This document shows, in pieces, positions 1 to 6,706 of a stretch of 11,440 nucleotides of DNA. Below the pieces are notes generated by a model. The model worked only from the letters and a program-made list of their open reading frames with translations. It searched no databases and was not told the DNA's origin. A program made the position numbers and the translations under genes. Every line of letters starts with the position of its first letter. Position 1 is the stretch's first letter. Source of the stretch: Nitrospira sp. (GTDB lineage Bacteria > Nitrospirota > Nitrospiria > Nitrospirales > Nitrospiraceae); contig JABMDG010000047.1 in NCBI GenBank assembly GCA_015904045.1, positions 19,162 through 30,601 of the forward strand, read 5' to 3'.

Positions 1-1
1 G

Positions 2-736
2 ATGTCTTCTCCTGTTCTTGACGTCACTGATCTCAGTAAGCGATTCGGCGACTTTCCCGCTGTGGACGGCATTTCCTTCTCCATCAAGCCCGGCGAGATT
101 CTCGGTCTGCTCGGCCCGAATGGGGCGGGAAAAACGACGACGATCCAAATGCTGCTGGGCCTGGTCACTCCGACGGCCGGATCGATTCGCATGTTCGGGA
201 TGGATCTTTCAACACATCGGGAGGCGATTCTCCAGCGGGTCAATTTTTCTTCCACCTATATCTCGATGCCCCAGTCGCTGACTGTCGAGGAGAATCTTTG
301 GGTCATCGCACGGCTTTACGGCCTGTCGGATATACCGCGGCGTGTGGGTGACATCGTCAAGAAGTTGGAGATGGAGGAGTTCCGCACAAAGGTCACCAGG
401 AAACTATCGTCCGGTCAGATGACACGGGTGACCCTGGCGAAGGCGTTTCTCACAGAGCCTAAGATTCTTTTTCTCGATGAGCCGACCGCCAGTCTCGATC
501 CGGATATCGCCGAGAAAATCCGGGCGTTACTGAAAGAGGAGCGCCGTTCATCCGGCTTGAGCATTCTCTATACCTCGCACAACATGCGGGAAATGGAGGA
601 GATGTCGGACCGCATTATCTTCCTGCAGCGCGGCAAGATCGTGGCGGAGGGGACGGCGCAGGAAATCGTGACGCGCTTCGGTCAAGCCGACCTGGAAGAG
701 GTGTTCTTGAAACTGGCTCGCGAATCGCGGTGTTGA
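2..736 (+). CDS. ABC transporter ATP-binding protein (ABC-2 exporter type)
   Basis: The 244-residue nucleotide-binding subunit energises the membrane protein encoded at 1165-1956. Visible motifs are Walker A GPNGAGKT (residues 38-45), an ABC signature reading LSSGQ rather than LSGGQ (135-139), Walker B ILFLDE (155-160) followed by the D-loop SLD, and the switch histidine in TSHN (residue 193). The order and length fit the DrrA/NodI/YadG group of ABC-2 ATPases. The ATG is the second base of the window, and the N-terminus (PVLDVTDLSKRFG) is already a normal ABC start, so the gene is probably complete although its upstream region is not visible. The next gene starts 15 bases after the stop, so the three genes 2-1956 look like one transcript. 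The substrate cannot be told from sequence. Family is certain; the export direction is inferred from the ABC-2 partner. Confidence 0.95.
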   Translation: MSSPVLDVTDLSKRFGDFPAVDGISFSIKPGEILGLLGPNGAGKTTTIQMLLGLVTPTAGSIRMFGMDLSTHREAILQRVNFSSTYISMPQSLTVEENLWVIARLYGLSDIPRRVGDIVKKLEMEEFRTKVTRKLSSGQMTRVTLAKAFLTEPKILFLDEPTASLDPDIAEKIRALLKEERRSSGLSILYTSHNMREMEEMSDRIIFLQRGKIVAEGTAQEIVTRFGQADLEEVFLKLARESRC

Positions 737-751
737 AGGGAGACCGACACG

Positions 752-1168
752 ATGGCACAGCCCTGGATCGACTTCGGGACGGGATTGTTGGCGGGGGGAC
801 TCGGTCTGAGTGCCGGCTGGGGGCTATTTTGGCTGGTGATTGGGACGGTCGGGTACATACGTGGAACATGCAGTCAACGGGTTGTCCTGAACAGCCTGGC
901 TGGGTTGATGATTCCTCTCCTTATGCTGGGGGCGCTTGCCTGGTTGTGGGGGGCCTTGCGGATGCCAGGATTCTGGTTTGTCTGCGGCCTCGGCGGCATG
1001 CCACTGGTCCTTGTCGCGTTCGGACTTCGCCGCGCTCCAGATGGGCGGCGCGCCGGTGCGCACATGCTCGGCGGCGTTCGGCACCTCATGGGCACGGTAC
1101 TCGGCGCACACCAGGAGTGCGGTGGATGCGGCGGAGAGCATGGGCACGGAGCCGGAGGGTGCGGATGA
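752..1168 (+). CDS. Small three-helix membrane protein with Cys/His-rich tail
   Basis: A 138-residue protein I do not recognise. It has three hydrophobic stretches (about residues 8-35, 45-68 and 71-92), which fit membrane helices, then a basic segment. The C-terminus is rich in Gly, Cys and His (HQECGGCGGEHGHGAGGCG), which could bind a metal. The start is supported by AAGGGAG about ten bases upstream. The stop overlaps the permease start at 1165 as ATGA, which implies translational coupling and argues that the gene is real. Lying between an ABC ATPase and its permease, it may be an accessory subunit of that transporter; this is inference from position only. A different frame (730-1164) is also open here, but it merely extends the permease frame upstream and lacks a comparable start signal. 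Confidence 0.7.
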   Translation: MAQPWIDFGTGLLAGGLGLSAGWGLFWLVIGTVGYIRGTCSQRVVLNSLAGLMIPLLMLGALAWLWGALRMPGFWFVCGLGGMPLVLVAFGLRRAPDGRRAGAHMLGGVRHLMGTVLGAHQECGGCGGEHGHGAGGCG

Positions 1169-1956
1169 AGCTGCATCGCATCCTGGCCTTGATCACCAGG
1201 CATCTCTATCTCTATCGGCGCAGTCCGCCCCGCATCATGGAGATCTTTTATTGGCCCTTTTTAGACCTCGTCATCTGGGGTTTTATTACGGTCTATCTCA
1301 CACGCTTTCAGAGCCAGGTGCCGGGGTTCATCACGTTTTTCCTGGGAGCGCTCATTTTGTGGGACATGCTGTTTCGCTCACAACAAGGGATCACCATCTC
1401 GTTTCTTGAAGAACTCTGGGCGCGGAATTTAATGAATCTCTTCGCCAGCCCCCTCAAGCCGAGTGAGTTTCTGGCCGCGACGATAGTCATGAGCCTCTTC
1501 AAGGTGGCAGCCGTGTCGATTGTGATGACAGTGTGCGCCTTGCTCTTCTACTCCTACAATGTGCTGATGATCGGGCTCTGGCTCATTCCCTTCATTCTGA
1601 ATCTGGTGCTGACCGGCTGGGTGATCGGCGTCTTCACCACGTCGCTCATCATGCGGTTTGGACAACAGGCGGAGGTATTGGCTTGGAGCATGGTATTCCT
1701 GTTTCAGCCGATCTCCTGCGTGTTTTATCCTATGGAGATTTTGCCGGGCTGGTTGAAACCGGTGGCCTGGGCGAACCCGGCGGCCCATATTTTCGAGGGG
1801 ATGCGGGCTGTGTTGGGAGCGGAGGGGGCTCCGAGCGTGAGCCTGGCTTGGGCGGTGGGCCTCAACGGCCTGTTTCTGGTCGCCGCCGTGTGGTGGTTCT
1901 ACCGGACGTTCGCCTATTGCAAGGACCAGGGGCTGCTCGTCAGAATTGGCGAGTAA
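1165..1956 (+). CDS. ABC-2 type transporter permease
   Basis: A 263-residue integral membrane subunit that pairs with the ATPase at 2-736. It has six hydrophobic spans (about residues 25-46, 54-73, 103-130, 134-160, 170-190 and 226-249) and a long second cytoplasmic-side loop, the layout of ABC2_membrane proteins such as NodJ and YadH. The region PISCVFYPMEILPGWLKPVAWANP (190s) is the family's characteristic turn before the last helix. I chose the ATG at 1165 because it forms an ATGA overlap with the preceding stop; the frame stays open back to 730, but the upstream part translates to Arg-rich sequence unlike the family and overlaps the small membrane gene. No terminator is evident after the stop. 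Substrate unknown. Confidence 0.92.
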   Translation: MKLHRILALITRHLYLYRRSPPRIMEIFYWPFLDLVIWGFITVYLTRFQSQVPGFITFFLGALILWDMLFRSQQGITISFLEELWARNLMNLFASPLKPSEFLAATIVMSLFKVAAVSIVMTVCALLFYSYNVLMIGLWLIPFILNLVLTGWVIGVFTTSLIMRFGQQAEVLAWSMVFLFQPISCVFYPMEILPGWLKPVAWANPAAHIFEGMRAVLGAEGAPSVSLAWAVGLNGLFLVAAVWWFYRTFAYCKDQGLLVRIGE

Positions 1957-2180
1957 AGTTGTAATCGGGACGGCCTCTGTGCTAGTGTATAGTCACTCAA
2001 TCGTACGGGTCTCGCGGTAGAGCGATTCAAGCATGTAGACCCACAACGCGGATGTTGCCTTGTCCGGGAATCTCGTCGGAAGTCAGACCAAGTCGCTGCA
2101 TCGTTCGCGCCTTCGGCCCGCTCCTTCCCCCTCGGTCCTCGTGTTCAAGACAATGTCATCATTTATAAGGAGGAACCCCG
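1957..2180 (+). other. Intergenic region and probable long leader of the RRM gene
   Basis: The 224 bases between the transporter operon and the RRM gene hold no convincing gene. A possible weak promoter (TTGTAA at 1959-1964, with TAGTGT at 1983-1988 or TATAGT at 1988-1993) would give a leader of about 180 bases. A long leader would be consistent with post-transcriptional control, as seen for cold-shock RNA-binding proteins, but I cannot show a defined structure. The promoter call is low confidence. Confidence 0.25.
2166..2173 (+). promoter_or_regulatory. Near-perfect ribosome binding site of the RRM gene
   Basis: TAAGGAGG, an eight-base match to the 16S anti-Shine-Dalgarno, lies seven bases before the ATG at 2181. 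It fixes the start and suggests high expression, as expected for an abundant RNA-binding protein. Confidence 0.85.
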
Positions 2181-2513
2181 ATGGGTTCAAAGATTTATGT
2201 CGGTGGGTTGCCCTATTCGGCGACCGAGCAGCAATTGAGCGATTTGTTTGCAGCCCACGGCGCTGTGGCATCCGCACGGATTATCACGGATAAGTTTACC
2301 GGCCAATCCCGCGGATTCGGGTTCGTGGAAATGTCGTCGGATTCCGAAGCCCAAGCAGCCATCACGGCGCTGAACGGCTCCGAAATGGGCGGTCGTACGT
2401 TGACGGTCAACGAAGCGCGTCCTCAAGAGCCGCGTACGGGCGGCGGTGGACGCGGTGGATTCGGTGGAGGCGGCGCCCGGGCCGGTTCTGGTGGCAAGCG
2501 CGACCGCTGGTAG
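2181..2513 (+). CDS. Glycine-rich RRM-domain RNA-binding protein
   Basis: A 110-residue cytoplasmic single-strand RNA-binding protein with one RNA recognition motif. RNP2 is IYVGGL near the N-terminus (residues 4-9) and RNP1 is RGFGFVEM in the middle of the domain; both carry the aromatic residues that stack on RNA bases. After about residue 82 comes a Gly/Arg-rich tail (GGGGRGGFGGGG) ending KRDRW. This is the layout of the small bacterial Rbp proteins known from cyanobacteria and several other phyla, often linked to cold response or RNA chaperone activity. It is a single-gene unit, with a strong Shine-Dalgarno and its own terminator at 2537-2575. The specific RNA targets are unknown. Confidence 0.95.
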   Translation: MGSKIYVGGLPYSATEQQLSDLFAAHGAVASARIITDKFTGQSRGFGFVEMSSDSEAQAAITALNGSEMGGRTLTVNEARPQEPRTGGGGRGGFGGGGARAGSGGKRDRW

Positions 2514-2536
2514 TTGATCCGGTTTCTGTCAGTCCT

Positions 2537-2575
2537 GAGGGGCGGCCATTCTAGAATGGCCGCCCCTCTGCTTTT
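2537..2575 (+). terminator. Rho-independent terminator after the RRM gene
   Basis: A perfect 32-base palindrome (2537-2568) can fold into a GC-rich stem of about 14 bp with the four-base loop CTAG. It is followed by TGCTTTT. It lies 23 bases after the RRM stop codon. Confidence 0.9.
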
Positions 2576-2585
2576 AGGAGCCGTC

Positions 2586-2614
2586 TTGTGAATCGAACAA
2601 GCCGGTGGTAAGAC
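2586..2614 (+). promoter_or_regulatory. Candidate sigma-70 promoter of the oxygenase gene
   Basis: TTGTGA (2586-2591) and TAAGAC (2609-2614) are separated by 17 bases and lie between the terminator and the oxygenase start. The spacing is right but the match is only partial, so this is a weak call. Confidence 0.25.
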
Positions 2615-2651
2615 GTTTCTCCGACTATCCTGGTCTTGCGAGGAGGAGCGT

Positions 2652-3326
2652 GTGAAAAACCAATCGGGTCTGCTCCAGTCGGTCATGACGTTGGCGGATC
2701 TATCCGCCGTCTCCTTGCATAAGAACCCGGTCGTGATCGTCGAAGATTTCTGGACCCCGGACGAACGGCGGTATTTCCGCGAGGCGATGACCAATGCTGC
2801 GTGGAAGAGCCTACGCGAGCTCTCCAACGTACGGGAGGATTTCCCCCAATCTGGAAATTGGGCGAAAGCCGATATCGCCCCTCTCGAAGGCCAGCAGTTT
2901 CTCGCCCGGCTGCAATTGCCCTGCATTCACGACTACATCGAATCGTTCCCCAATATAATCGGGCGCCATCTGGGGTTCAGTTACTACTCCTACGCGGCGG
3001 GCGATTGTCTGCCGACCCATGATGATACGGATCAAGGCCGCCCAACGGGGGGACGGCGGGCACCGTTACGGCGGATCGCGGTGGCTACATACCTCCATGA
3101 GGAATGGCGGCCCGACTGGGGTGGGGAACTGATTATTTACGCGCACCGGAATGAGGAAGGCGTTGGTTCAGCTGATCTGGTGCCGACTCACTGTATCGAA
3201 CCACGTCCCGGGTCGCTTGTGATGTTTACCGTCCCTCGTTTTCATCGGGTTTGCCGGGTGGATCCGGCAGCTGGGCAGCACCGGCGCTTATCCATTGCTG
3301 GCTGGTTCATGACCGAACATGCTTAG
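2652..3326 (+). CDS. 2-oxoglutarate/Fe(II)-dependent oxygenase, prolyl-4-hydroxylase type
   Basis: A 224-residue predicted non-haem iron dioxygenase that would couple oxidative decarboxylation of 2-oxoglutarate to hydroxylation of a protein or small-molecule substrate. The iron-binding triad is visible: His123 and Asp125 in THDDTD, and His198 in FHRV. An Arg at 211/212 (RRLSIAGWF) is positioned to bind 2-oxoglutarate. WGGELIIY (156-163) and PGSLVMF (186-192) are typical strands of the double-stranded beta-helix. The GTG start at 2652 has AGGAGG five bases upstream (2641-2646). The first 110 residues contain no other domain I recognise. The substrate is unknown. It stands alone between a terminator and a convergent gene 31 bases away. 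Confidence 0.88.
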   Translation: MKNQSGLLQSVMTLADLSAVSLHKNPVVIVEDFWTPDERRYFREAMTNAAWKSLRELSNVREDFPQSGNWAKADIAPLEGQQFLARLQLPCIHDYIESFPNIIGRHLGFSYYSYAAGDCLPTHDDTDQGRPTGGRRAPLRRIAVATYLHEEWRPDWGGELIIYAHRNEEGVGSADLVPTHCIEPRPGSLVMFTVPRFHRVCRVDPAAGQHRRLSIAGWFMTEHA

Positions 3327-3357
3327 GAAGAAGGCACGGCTGAGGAAGGCAGGCAGA

Positions 3358-3864
3358 TCAGCCGAACCATTCCTCATCGTTGGCGGCTTTGGCTTGTCCT
3401 GAGACGTCCATCAAGGAAGCAGGTTGTGCAAGTACGTTCTGAACCAGGTGGAGCAAACGTTGCTGCTCAAACGGTTTTCCCAGAAAAGGCAGCATTCCTC
3501 GCTTAATCCCGTGACTCGCAAGGTCCTTTTCAGGATTTCCCGACATGAGGATGACATGGAGACCCTTACGGATCGTCGCTGCCCGGACGGCTAGTTCCAG
3601 GCCGTGTACATGAGGGAATGGATTTGAGCTGGAGGCGATTTGAAAACCGGGCGGAGGCAGGATGAGGTCGGTGAGCAGCAGATCGATCGGCCCCTTGTGT
3701 TCCGCGCAGATCCTGAGTGCATCCGAACTGCCCTCGGCCTGGAGTACCGTGAATCCGGATCCCTCAAGTAAGGTTTTGCACAGCTTGAGAATCGATGGCT
3801 CGTCATCGACAACGAGAATCGTTGCCGAAGCAGTTGTATGTGGGACGTTCTGGGCTCCTGACAT
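3358..3864 (-). CDS. Single-domain response regulator (CheY-like) with a receiver-domain insertion
   Basis: A 168-residue receiver with no output domain. The acidic pocket is Asp20-Asp21, the phospho-acceptor Asp66 (in LLLTDLILP), the switch Ser108 (ILMSG) and Lys130 (GKPF). Between the phospho-Asp loop and the next helix there is an extra stretch of about 13 residues (PPGFQIASSSNPFPHV) where ordinary receivers read straight into GLEL. A short Ser/Ala/Asn-rich tail ends in DEEWFG. I chose the ATG at 3864, preceded by GAGAGGG six bases upstream, over an in-frame GTG at 3879 that has no comparable site. No histidine kinase is nearby, so the partner is unknown. Its output is probably by protein contact rather than DNA binding. 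Confidence 0.9.
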   Translation of the reverse strand: MSGAQNVPHTTASATILVVDDEPSILKLCKTLLEGSGFTVLQAEGSSDALRICAEHKGPIDLLLTDLILPPPGFQIASSSNPFPHVHGLELAVRAATIRKGLHVILMSGNPEKDLASHGIKRGMLPFLGKPFEQQRLLHLVQNVLAQPASLMDVSGQAKAANDEEWFG

Positions 3865-3877
3865 AGAGTGCCCTCTC

Positions 3878-3895
3878 ACGGCATCATAGTGCCGT
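3878..3895. promoter_or_regulatory. Inverted repeat upstream of the response regulator
   Basis: ACGGCA-N6-TGCCGT, an 18-base dyad, lies just before the response-regulator Shine-Dalgarno and contains TATGAT (minus strand), a possible -10 box. It could be an operator. No run of T follows on the minus strand, so it is a poor terminator for the exporter operon upstream. Confidence 0.35.
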
Positions 3896-3937
3896 ACAGG
3901 GTTTCAAGGCGAGCAAAAGCTTCATTTCTGCATCCGC

Positions 3938-5689
3938 TCAAGAAGCGGGTACAGGCCTGGAGGGGGTCCATCCTCCACCCAGCGCTTTAAACAGGCTGAC
4001 CATCTCGGTGAGGCGAGCCCGTTCGGTGAGGACCAGCTGGGTCTCCGCCGTCAAGACGATTCGTTGCGCGTCCAGCACATCCAAATAGGTGACCATGCCG
4101 TTGCGGTAGCGGACCTGAGCCAATCGCACCGCCTCCTGTGCCGCGGTCAGTTGTGCTCGCTGATGGGTGAGCTGCTGGCCCCGTGTGTGCAGGGAAACCA
4201 GCAAATCGGCAACTTCCCGGAAAGCCAACAAGATGGTCTGTCGGTAGTTCTCCAGCAGTTGTTGGTACTGGGATTCGGCATGATCAAGACGAGCCAGGTT
4301 CGTTCCCCCTTGGAAGATGGGCAAGGTGACCGACGGGCCGATACTGTAGTTGAAGCTGTTGCCGGTAAACCACTTGGCGAAGTCCGCGCTCTGAAGCCCA
4401 CCCTGCCCGGTAATCATCAGGGTCGGAAAGAAGTACGCGCGAGCCTGGCCAATGCGGGCATTGGACGCCACGAGTGTCGCTTCTACCTGGAGAATGTCCG
4501 GGCGCCGTTCAAGCAGCTGAGAGGGGAGTCCCACCGGGATGTTCGGTTGGGCAATCACGGCACGAAGAGGCTTGCGGGCGAGATCAAGTGATCCTGGTGC
4601 CATTCCGGTCAAGACCTCAAGTCGATGGGATTCGATGGCCCGTAACCTCGTCAAGTCGGGAATAAGGCCTGCGGCTTCCGCGACAAGTACCTCCGTCCGT
4701 TTGACGTCCAATTCTGAAGCTAATCCAACCGCTGCGCGCTTCTGGATGATCTCAAGGGATTCTTGGCGGACGGCATGAGTCCGCGAGGCGATATCGAACT
4801 GTTCATCCAACTCTCTGATGCGAAAGTACGATTGTCCCACATCACTGATAAGCGAGAGGGCAACGGCGCGAGCGTCTTCTTCGATTGCTTTGGTTTCGGC
4901 CTGGGCGGCTTCTCGGCCTCGCCGGATACGGCCCCAGAAGTCGAGTTCCCAGCGAAGATCCATGGCGCTGTTCCAGAGGTCAAACGTGGTTCCAGGACCC
5001 AGACCGGTCTGGGTGCGGATGCGTTGGACCACGTCTTCAACCGGAACACCATCCTTGGCTTTTGCCAGGACATAGGAGAGTGTGCGGCGTTCGCGCGGAA
5101 CATACCGCATCGCGCGTTCATAGGTGGTGTATACGACGGGGATATTTGTGAAGCTCTTCTGTGTCTTGGCAATTGCCACGACTCGGGCGAGTTTGTCGTT
5201 CAACTCAAAGATAGTCCCGATCTTGACGACTGTCGGACCGCCCATCCGTTCGACGGCCCACTGATCGAGGACTACGGCATCCGGTTGCAGAATGTCTTCG
5301 AACCGACCTTCAAGGATTTGGGCGGGACGTCCGATCAGTGTGGCCGATTCGAGCCCGGTTAAGGTGATCTGGTGGTAGTCCCCATCAGCGAGGCGAGCCC
5401 GAAGCAGCCCCTTATACAGCGGGACCGCCCATTCCACTCCGTCGACACTTCTGACGCGATCGACCCCGGTGCTGGCGATGGGTTTGACTTCGTCTACCTG
5501 GGCTATGCCGGGATCCGTGACCCAGATCGGCACATTGAGATTGCTGATGTTGGCTTGGGACCACATCATGAGGCCCCAGAAAATTGAGCCTTGTTGCACG
5601 ATCAACATCACGGCAAAGGTCAATCCACAGAGCAACATGAGATATTTGGCACGATCGCCGAAGAGCATCTTGAGGGCAACGTAGTTCAT
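3938..5689 (-). CDS. Chimeric ORF: DevC-like permease N-terminus fused to NodT-family outer-membrane protein C-terminus
   Basis: A continuous 583-residue frame made of two unrelated proteins. Residues 1-231 match the permease at 8931-10061 with 12 substitutions: cytoplasmic start, one transmembrane helix (about 18-40) and the periplasmic MacB-like domain. At residue 232 the sequence switches to codon 140 of an outer-membrane efflux protein. It then runs through the coiled-coil helices, the hallmark IPVGLPSQLLERRPDI and a typical NodT-family C-terminus. The join falls at 4996/4997, is in frame, and coincides with the end of a 100-bp direct repeat. The FtsX half of the permease and the first half of the outer-membrane protein are missing, so I do not expect either normal function. 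The start overlaps the preceding gene as ATGA, and a sigma-54 promoter copy lies upstream, so it may be expressed. Confidence 0.85.
   Translation of the reverse strand: MNYVALKMLFGDRAKYLMLLCGLTFAVMLIVQQGSIFWGLMMWSQANISNLNVPIWVTDPGIAQVDEVKPIASTGVDRVRSVDGVEWAVPLYKGLLRARLADGDYHQITLTGLESATLIGRPAQILEGRFEDILQPDAVVLDQWAVERMGGPTVVKIGTIFELNDKLARVVAIAKTQKSFTNIPVVYTTYERAMRYVPRERRTLSYVLAKAKDGVPVEDVVQRIRTQTGLGPGTTFDLWNSAMDLRWELDFWGRIRRGREAAQAETKAIEEDARAVALSLISDVGQSYFRIRELDEQFDIASRTHAVRQESLEIIQKRAAVGLASELDVKRTEVLVAEAAGLIPDLTRLRAIESHRLEVLTGMAPGSLDLARKPLRAVIAQPNIPVGLPSQLLERRPDILQVEATLVASNARIGQARAYFFPTLMITGQGGLQSADFAKWFTGNSFNYSIGPSVTLPIFQGGTNLARLDHAESQYQQLLENYRQTILLAFREVADLLVSLHTRGQQLTHQRAQLTAAQEAVRLAQVRYRNGMVTYLDVLDAQRIVLTAETQLVLTERARLTEMVSLFKALGGGWTPSRPVPAS
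4897..4996. repeat. 100-bp perfect direct repeat, copy 1
   Basis: Identical base for base to 6707-6806. It encodes codons 140-172 (plus one base) of the outer-membrane efflux protein on the minus strand. Bases on either side differ (T/C on the left, A/G on the right), so the repeat is exactly 100 bp. It marks one border of the inserted 1,710-bp copy. Confidence 0.97.
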
Positions 5690-6099
5690 GGTTCTGCCTC
5701 GGGGTCTGGATGGTCAGGAGGGTACGCAACGACCTTCGGGAGTTGGGGAAGAGTTACCCGGTCGTGCCGATGGAAAAAATAGGTGCAGAGGCGGGCGATG
5801 GGACAGCCTTGGGAGAGAGCTGTTGTCCAGAACCGCCGCACGTGCTCGCCGTTTGCCGATTGCTCTTCATCCCAAAGCCGAAAGGGCCCTGGAAAGGATC
5901 TTGAGAAGGTGATGCCTCTGGCTGCCAAACGTTCGGCCAGCCCTTCAGTGAAGAATTCCAACACGTCGCCGCACCAAGAGAACCGTCTCCCATCTTTGCT
6001 CTGTTCACCGGACGGCAGAAGTTCAGCTTGCCGTGTCGCGAAGTGTTCTTCGATAGTACGGCAGACGTATTCAGGAGTCAGAGAAGTGTCCGGCTTCAT
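5686..6099 (-). CDS. Unknown 137-residue protein, copy 2
   Basis: This is a paralogue of the protein encoded at 10058-10471, with 11 substitutions in 137 residues and no frameshift or early stop. Changes include Arg13 to Cys, Met76 to Trp and Ala126 to Pro. I do not recognise the family. It is predicted soluble, with a hydrophilic helical N-terminus (EYVCRTIEEHFATRQ), a central WCGD and a conserved segment SQGCPIARLCTYFFHRHD. The ATG at 6099 is the only in-frame start that also exists in the other copy. It lies only about three bases after the start site predicted from the -24/-12 promoter at 6113-6128. Its stop overlaps the chimera start as ATGA. It belongs to the inserted copy. Confidence 0.75.
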   Translation of the reverse strand: MKPDTSLTPEYVCRTIEEHFATRQAELLPSGEQSKDGRRFSWCGDVLEFFTEGLAERLAARGITFSRSFPGPFRLWDEEQSANGEHVRRFWTTALSQGCPIARLCTYFFHRHDRVTLPQLPKVVAYPPDHPDPEAEP

Positions 6100-6112
6100 G
6101 CCGGGAAATCAA

Positions 6113-6128
6113 AGCAGGGACAGTGCCA
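6113..6128 (-). promoter_or_regulatory. Sigma-54 (-24/-12) promoter, inserted copy
   Basis: The minus strand reads TGGCACTGTCCCTGCT, with the invariant GG and GC ten bases apart as in the RpoN consensus TGGCAC-N5-TTGCW. It differs from the promoter at 10485-10500 by two bases, both between the invariant pairs. It should drive the second 137-residue gene and the chimeric ORF. Confidence 0.8.
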
Positions 6129-6228
6129 ATCCGGAACATGACCGGTCAGCTACTCGCAAGTCGTCGAAGTTGGTCGGAGAAATGGGGAGGACATGACCGA
6201 TGCGGGCGAAGGACGATACCAAAAACTC

Positions 6229-6273
6229 TGCCGATATGTTGGCAGATGTAGAGGGACTGCCAATATATGGGCA
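6229..6273. promoter_or_regulatory. Tandem TGCC-N8-GGCA dyads, inserted copy (likely enhancer sites)
   Basis: Two 16-bp dyads (6229-6244 and 6258-6273) lie 29 bp apart centre to centre. All arms are identical to those at 10601-10645. The 100-bp spacer between them and the promoter differs at roughly a quarter of its bases between the two copies, so the arms look selected. They are the likely binding sites of the EBP encoded at 10647-11440. Confidence 0.65.
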
Positions 6274-6274
6274 A

Positions 6275-6706
6275 TTATTTTGAGTGAATTGAGTCGCGTC
6301 GAATGCCGAGTTTTTTCATCCGGTGTTGCAGTGTCGATCGCTTCATCCCCAGGCGGGCTGCGGCGCCGTGCTTGCCGGCTAAGACGCCATTGGTCTGACG
6401 GAGGGTTTCGAGAATATGGATGCGTTCGGCATCGGCCAGCGTACGAGGGGCGGCCGCTTTAGTCAGATCCTCATCCGGCCCTGCGAGTTCGTCAATGACG
6501 AGAACGGGTTCGCGACTGACGATGACCGCACGCTCAATGACGTGCTCCAATTCGCGCACGTTTCCCGGCCAGTCATAGGATGCGAGTGCGTTCAATGTCC
6601 CTTGAGCAACCCGTGTGATGGGCCGGCGGTGCCGTTCACTGTATTTCTTCACAAAGTGCCGTGTGAGCGACGGGATGTCATCGCGCCGTTCCCTGAGCGG
6701 CGGAAC
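6275..6706 (-). pseudogene. 3' remnant of a sigma-54 enhancer-binding regulator gene
   Basis: This holds only about the last 143 codons of the regulator, from VPPLRER (end of the AAA+ core) through the Fis-type helix-turn-helix to the stop. It has about ten substitutions relative to 10647-11078, and the DNA-recognition segment ([22 protein letters not shown]) is unchanged. The ATP-binding and sigma-54-contact parts are absent. At 6706/6707 the sequence becomes outer-membrane gene sequence in another frame, so the remnant has no proper start; a TTG in the repeat could give an out-of-frame leader, but nothing supports its use. If it were translated, it would be a bare DNA-binding domain able to compete for the dyads. 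Confidence 0.85.

Larger units (their letters stand above)
4997..6706 (-). repeat. Inserted diverged copy of the exporter-locus front end
   Basis: These 1,710 bp are colinear with 9369-11078 at a constant offset of 4,372, so there is no net insertion or deletion. Identity is roughly 90% in the stretches I aligned by eye (about 19 mismatches in 240 bases around the permease start). It carries the regulator 3' end, two dyads, the sigma-54 promoter, the 137-residue gene and 231 permease codons. It splits the outer-membrane gene. No transposase and no terminal inverted repeats are visible. Confidence 0.93.

Noticed and set aside
730..1164. Upstream extension of the permease frame, giving a 408-residue protein
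   Set aside because: It overlaps the small membrane gene, translates to Arg-rich sequence unlike ABC-2 permeases, and the ATG at 1165 has the ATGA coupling.
2060..2293. Possible small gene in the leader of the RRM gene
   Set aside because: It overlaps the RRM start in another frame, has no good ribosome site and shows no recognisable protein features.
3934..3948. Small dyad CCGCT-N5-AGCGG at the end of the chimeric ORF as a terminator
   Set aside because: The stem is only five bp, it overlaps the stop codon, and no T-run follows on the minus strand.
4997..6706. Insert as a transposon or IS
   Set aside because: No transposase, no terminal inverted repeats at its borders, and the flanking duplication is 100 bp.
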